From contig JAQBPA010000206.1 in assembly GCA_028287765.1 (NCBI GenBank), positions 1 through 35,606 of the forward strand: 35,606 bases of DNA. The letters are read 5' to 3'. The notes beneath the pieces are model-generated. The model was not told the origin of the DNA. It searched no databases and saw only the letters and a list, made by a program, of their open reading frames with translations. This stretch comes from Bacteriovoracaceae bacterium (GTDB taxonomy: Bacteria; Bdellovibrionota; UBA2394). Numbering within the stretch: the stretch's first letter is position 1; the number at the start of each line of letters is the position of its first letter. The position numbers and the translations under genes are program-made. This document shows, in pieces, positions 34,051-35,606 of the stretch.

Positions 34051-35526
34051 ATGATGGAAACATTGCGCCGGCTCGTAGTTTGTGGATCTTTATCTGTTAT
34101 TTTTTTAACCGGTTGTTCGACCAAAAATTCGGGACTCAAATCGGCGAAAGCAAATGTAAATCCTTCTGCAGTATCCAGCTCAGATGAACCGCACGGTAAT
34201 CCCATTTTATTTGAAGAAGAATATGAAGCTCAAGAACGCGGTGAAGTTCCCACATACGATATTCCCATGGATCGTAATGCCAAAGTTGAGCAGTGGCTCG
34301 CCTATTTTCAAGGCCGTGGAAGAAAATGGTTTCATATTTGGTTAGAGCGATCGGGTCGATATGTTCCGGTCATGCGAAAAATTCTGCGAGATAATTCAAT
34401 GCCCGAAGATTTGGTGAATCTCGCGATGATCGAATCTGGGTTTAGTTCAAAAGCCTACTCACGTGCGCGTGCAGCAGGCATGTGGCAATTTATGAAGGGG
34501 ACGGGACGACTCTATGGACTCAAAATAGATTTTTGGGTGGACGAGCGACGAGATCCAGAAAAATCAACTCTAGCGGCAGCTCGCCATTTAAAAGATTTGT
34601 ACGATCAGTTTCAATCTTGGAAACTTGCCGCAGCAGCCTATAACGCCGGCTCCGGAAAAGTTTCTCGTGCGATTAAAAAATATAAGACAGAAGATTTCTG
34701 GGAACTCACCAAGGGCCGATATCTGCGACCCGAAACACGACATTATGTTCCCAAAATGATTGCAGCTGCCTTGATCGCGAAGGAACCTGAAAAATATGGT
34801 TTTCATAACGTCCAATTTCAAGACCCGCTCTCTTACGATAAAATTATTTTAAATACGCCCGTAAATCTGATCGTCCTTTCAAATAAAGCTGGAACGAATA
34901 TTGATGATTTACTAGCGATCAACCCAGAACTTAACCACCCGGTTACACCTCCTGGTGACAAACAGTATGAACTTCGAGTTCCGTCGGGAACTTCAGAAAA
35001 ATTCATGCTGGCTTTAAGTTCTCTAACCGACGAAGAAAAATTTAGCACGACGGCTCACCTTGTGAGAAAAGGGGATACCTTAGCGAGACTTTCAAAAATT
35101 TACGCGATTCCTGCTTCTGAAATTATGAAGCTAAATGGACTAAAAGGTGTAAAAAATATCAAGCCCGGCCAGACACTCATCATTCCTGTCGCACTCGATA
35201 AAAATTTAGTCGCGATTGGACAGCGAGAAAACAAAGTCGAAGAAAAATCGACGCGCGGAAGAAGACACCGAGCGAGCAAAAAGCAAGCGGTGGAGTCGGT
35301 CTATTCTGGAGTTTCAGGCGTGCCTACAGCGAAAAGCATTCAAGTCTCTAGTCGAGCGGATGACGATATTCTCATTTCTAAAAAAAAAGTTCATATCGTC
35401 CGTCGTGGGGAATCCCTCTGGGAGATAGCCAAATTTTACGGAACGTCCGTCGTCGAGATTAAACAGGCGAACCATATGAGACGCTCGACTATCTGGCCGG
35501 GACGTCGGTTGAAGATCCCAGCCTAA
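34051..35526 (+). CDS. mltD: Membrane-bound lytic murein transglycosylase D
   Basis: 491 residues. Lipoprotein signal with lipobox LTGC (Cys22), then an SLT domain with catalytic Glu in AMIESGF (E128), AAGMWQFM and AAYNAG, followed by two LysM domains (HLVRKGDTLARLS, about 345-388; HIVRRGESLWEIA, about 446-490). A charged linker of about 55 residues separates the LysM domains. Cleaves glycan strands with 1,6-anhydro ends in the periplasm. Start at 34051/34054: a GTG at 34015 in the same frame would add 12 residues before the signal peptide and lies upstream of the -10. Follows rsmE but has its own promoter. Length is close to E. coli MltD (452). Confidence 0.95.
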   Translation: MMETLRRLVVCGSLSVIFLTGCSTKNSGLKSAKANVNPSAVSSSDEPHGNPILFEEEYEAQERGEVPTYDIPMDRNAKVEQWLAYFQGRGRKWFHIWLERSGRYVPVMRKILRDNSMPEDLVNLAMIESGFSSKAYSRARAAGMWQFMKGTGRLYGLKIDFWVDERRDPEKSTLAAARHLKDLYDQFQSWKLAAAAYNAGSGKVSRAIKKYKTEDFWELTKGRYLRPETRHYVPKMIAAALIAKEPEKYGFHNVQFQDPLSYDKIILNTPVNLIVLSNKAGTNIDDLLAINPELNHPVTPPGDKQYELRVPSGTSEKFMLALSSLTDEEKFSTTAHLVRKGDTLARLSKIYAIPASEIMKLNGLKGVKNIKPGQTLIIPVALDKNLVAIGQRENKVEEKSTRGRRHRASKKQAVESVYSGVSGVPTAKSIQVSSRADDDILISKKKVHIVRRGESLWEIAKFYGTSVVEIKQANHMRRSTIWPGRRLKIPA

Positions 35527-35566
35527 ATCCTTGGTCTTGAGATGATATGTCCATCCCTTTTGAGGG

Positions 35567-35606
35567 CGGGCAGTAGACGAATTTCCGCCTATGGAAAAGG
35601 ATGTCA
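35567..35606. repeat. right copy of the 40-bp inverted repeat, cut by the window end
   Basis: Reverse complement matches 98-137 at 37 of 40 bases. It covers the sequence immediately before and including the first five codons of the gene that starts at 35590. Confidence 0.8.
35590..35606 (+). CDS. start of a gene beginning MEKDV (partial)
   Basis: Only an ATG and four codons plus one base are inside the window. The case for a real start is that the same start and its upstream flank occur again at 98-137 in reverse, with the bases around the ATG conserved. Product unknown. Confidence 0.35.

Overview
This 35.6 kb window is a chromosomal segment of a Gram-negative bacterium. It is probably Bdellovibrionota or a relative (the former delta-proteobacterial or oligoflexian lineages). 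The grounds are a TIGR02147-type regulator beside a lipoprotein, a periplasmic TPR protein paired with a myxobacterial-type outer-membrane beta-barrel, FHA and PATAN (DUF4388) proteins, RNase J together with a Tat system and outer-membrane proteins, and moderate-to-low GC. The lineage is inferred from gene families; no rRNA marker is present. About 27 well-supported genes fill over 90% of the window. I see no phage, insertion sequence, CRISPR array or tRNA.

Layout. 1-200: the end of a repeated gene start (inverted copy at 35567-35606). 206-784: plsY. 786-3699 (minus): a tight four-gene operon with five FHA domains in three proteins, a PATAN domain and a small Cys-rich membrane protein. 3774-7825 (plus): PBP1A, TatB-like, TatC and the fluoride channel CrcB. 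7849-7936: nested hairpin carrying a REP-like repeat. 7988-9351: rph-rdgB. 9269-11041 (minus): zinc-ribbon/TM/TPR protein. 11179-14449 (minus): Xaa-Pro aminopeptidase, arginase-fold protein and MDR oxidoreductase, overlapping. 14571-18059: cobalamin-dependent metH. 18102-18331: a 230-bp imperfect palindrome with a structured centre, then a bidirectional terminator. 18384-21351 (minus): a beta-barrel protein with a long leader, then a TPR/beta-barrel pair. 21370-25078 (plus): methylmalonyl-CoA mutase large subunit, dacB and a glycerophosphodiesterase, overlapping. 25088-25124: second REP copy. 25194-28276: TIGR02147 regulator, lipoprotein and a convergent outer-membrane protein. 28353-31436: asd and a 664-residue secreted protein with a C-terminal anchor. 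31560-33224 (minus): RNase J. 33273-35526: rsmE and mltD. The window closes on the first codons of another gene.

How the genes fit together. Much of the content concerns the envelope: phospholipid synthesis (plsY), peptidoglycan synthesis and turnover (PBP1A, dacB, mltD, and asd for diaminopimelate), Tat export, three beta-barrels and several secreted proteins. The rest is housekeeping for RNA (rph, rnj, rsmE), nucleotide pools (rdgB) and C1/acyl-CoA metabolism (metH, mutase; both cobalamin enzymes). The most distinctive items are the five-FHA operon, the structured palindrome after metH, the two REP copies whose flanks vary but stay complementary, and a set of promoters whose -10 boxes lie only 5-10 nt before the start codon, which points to leaderless mRNAs.
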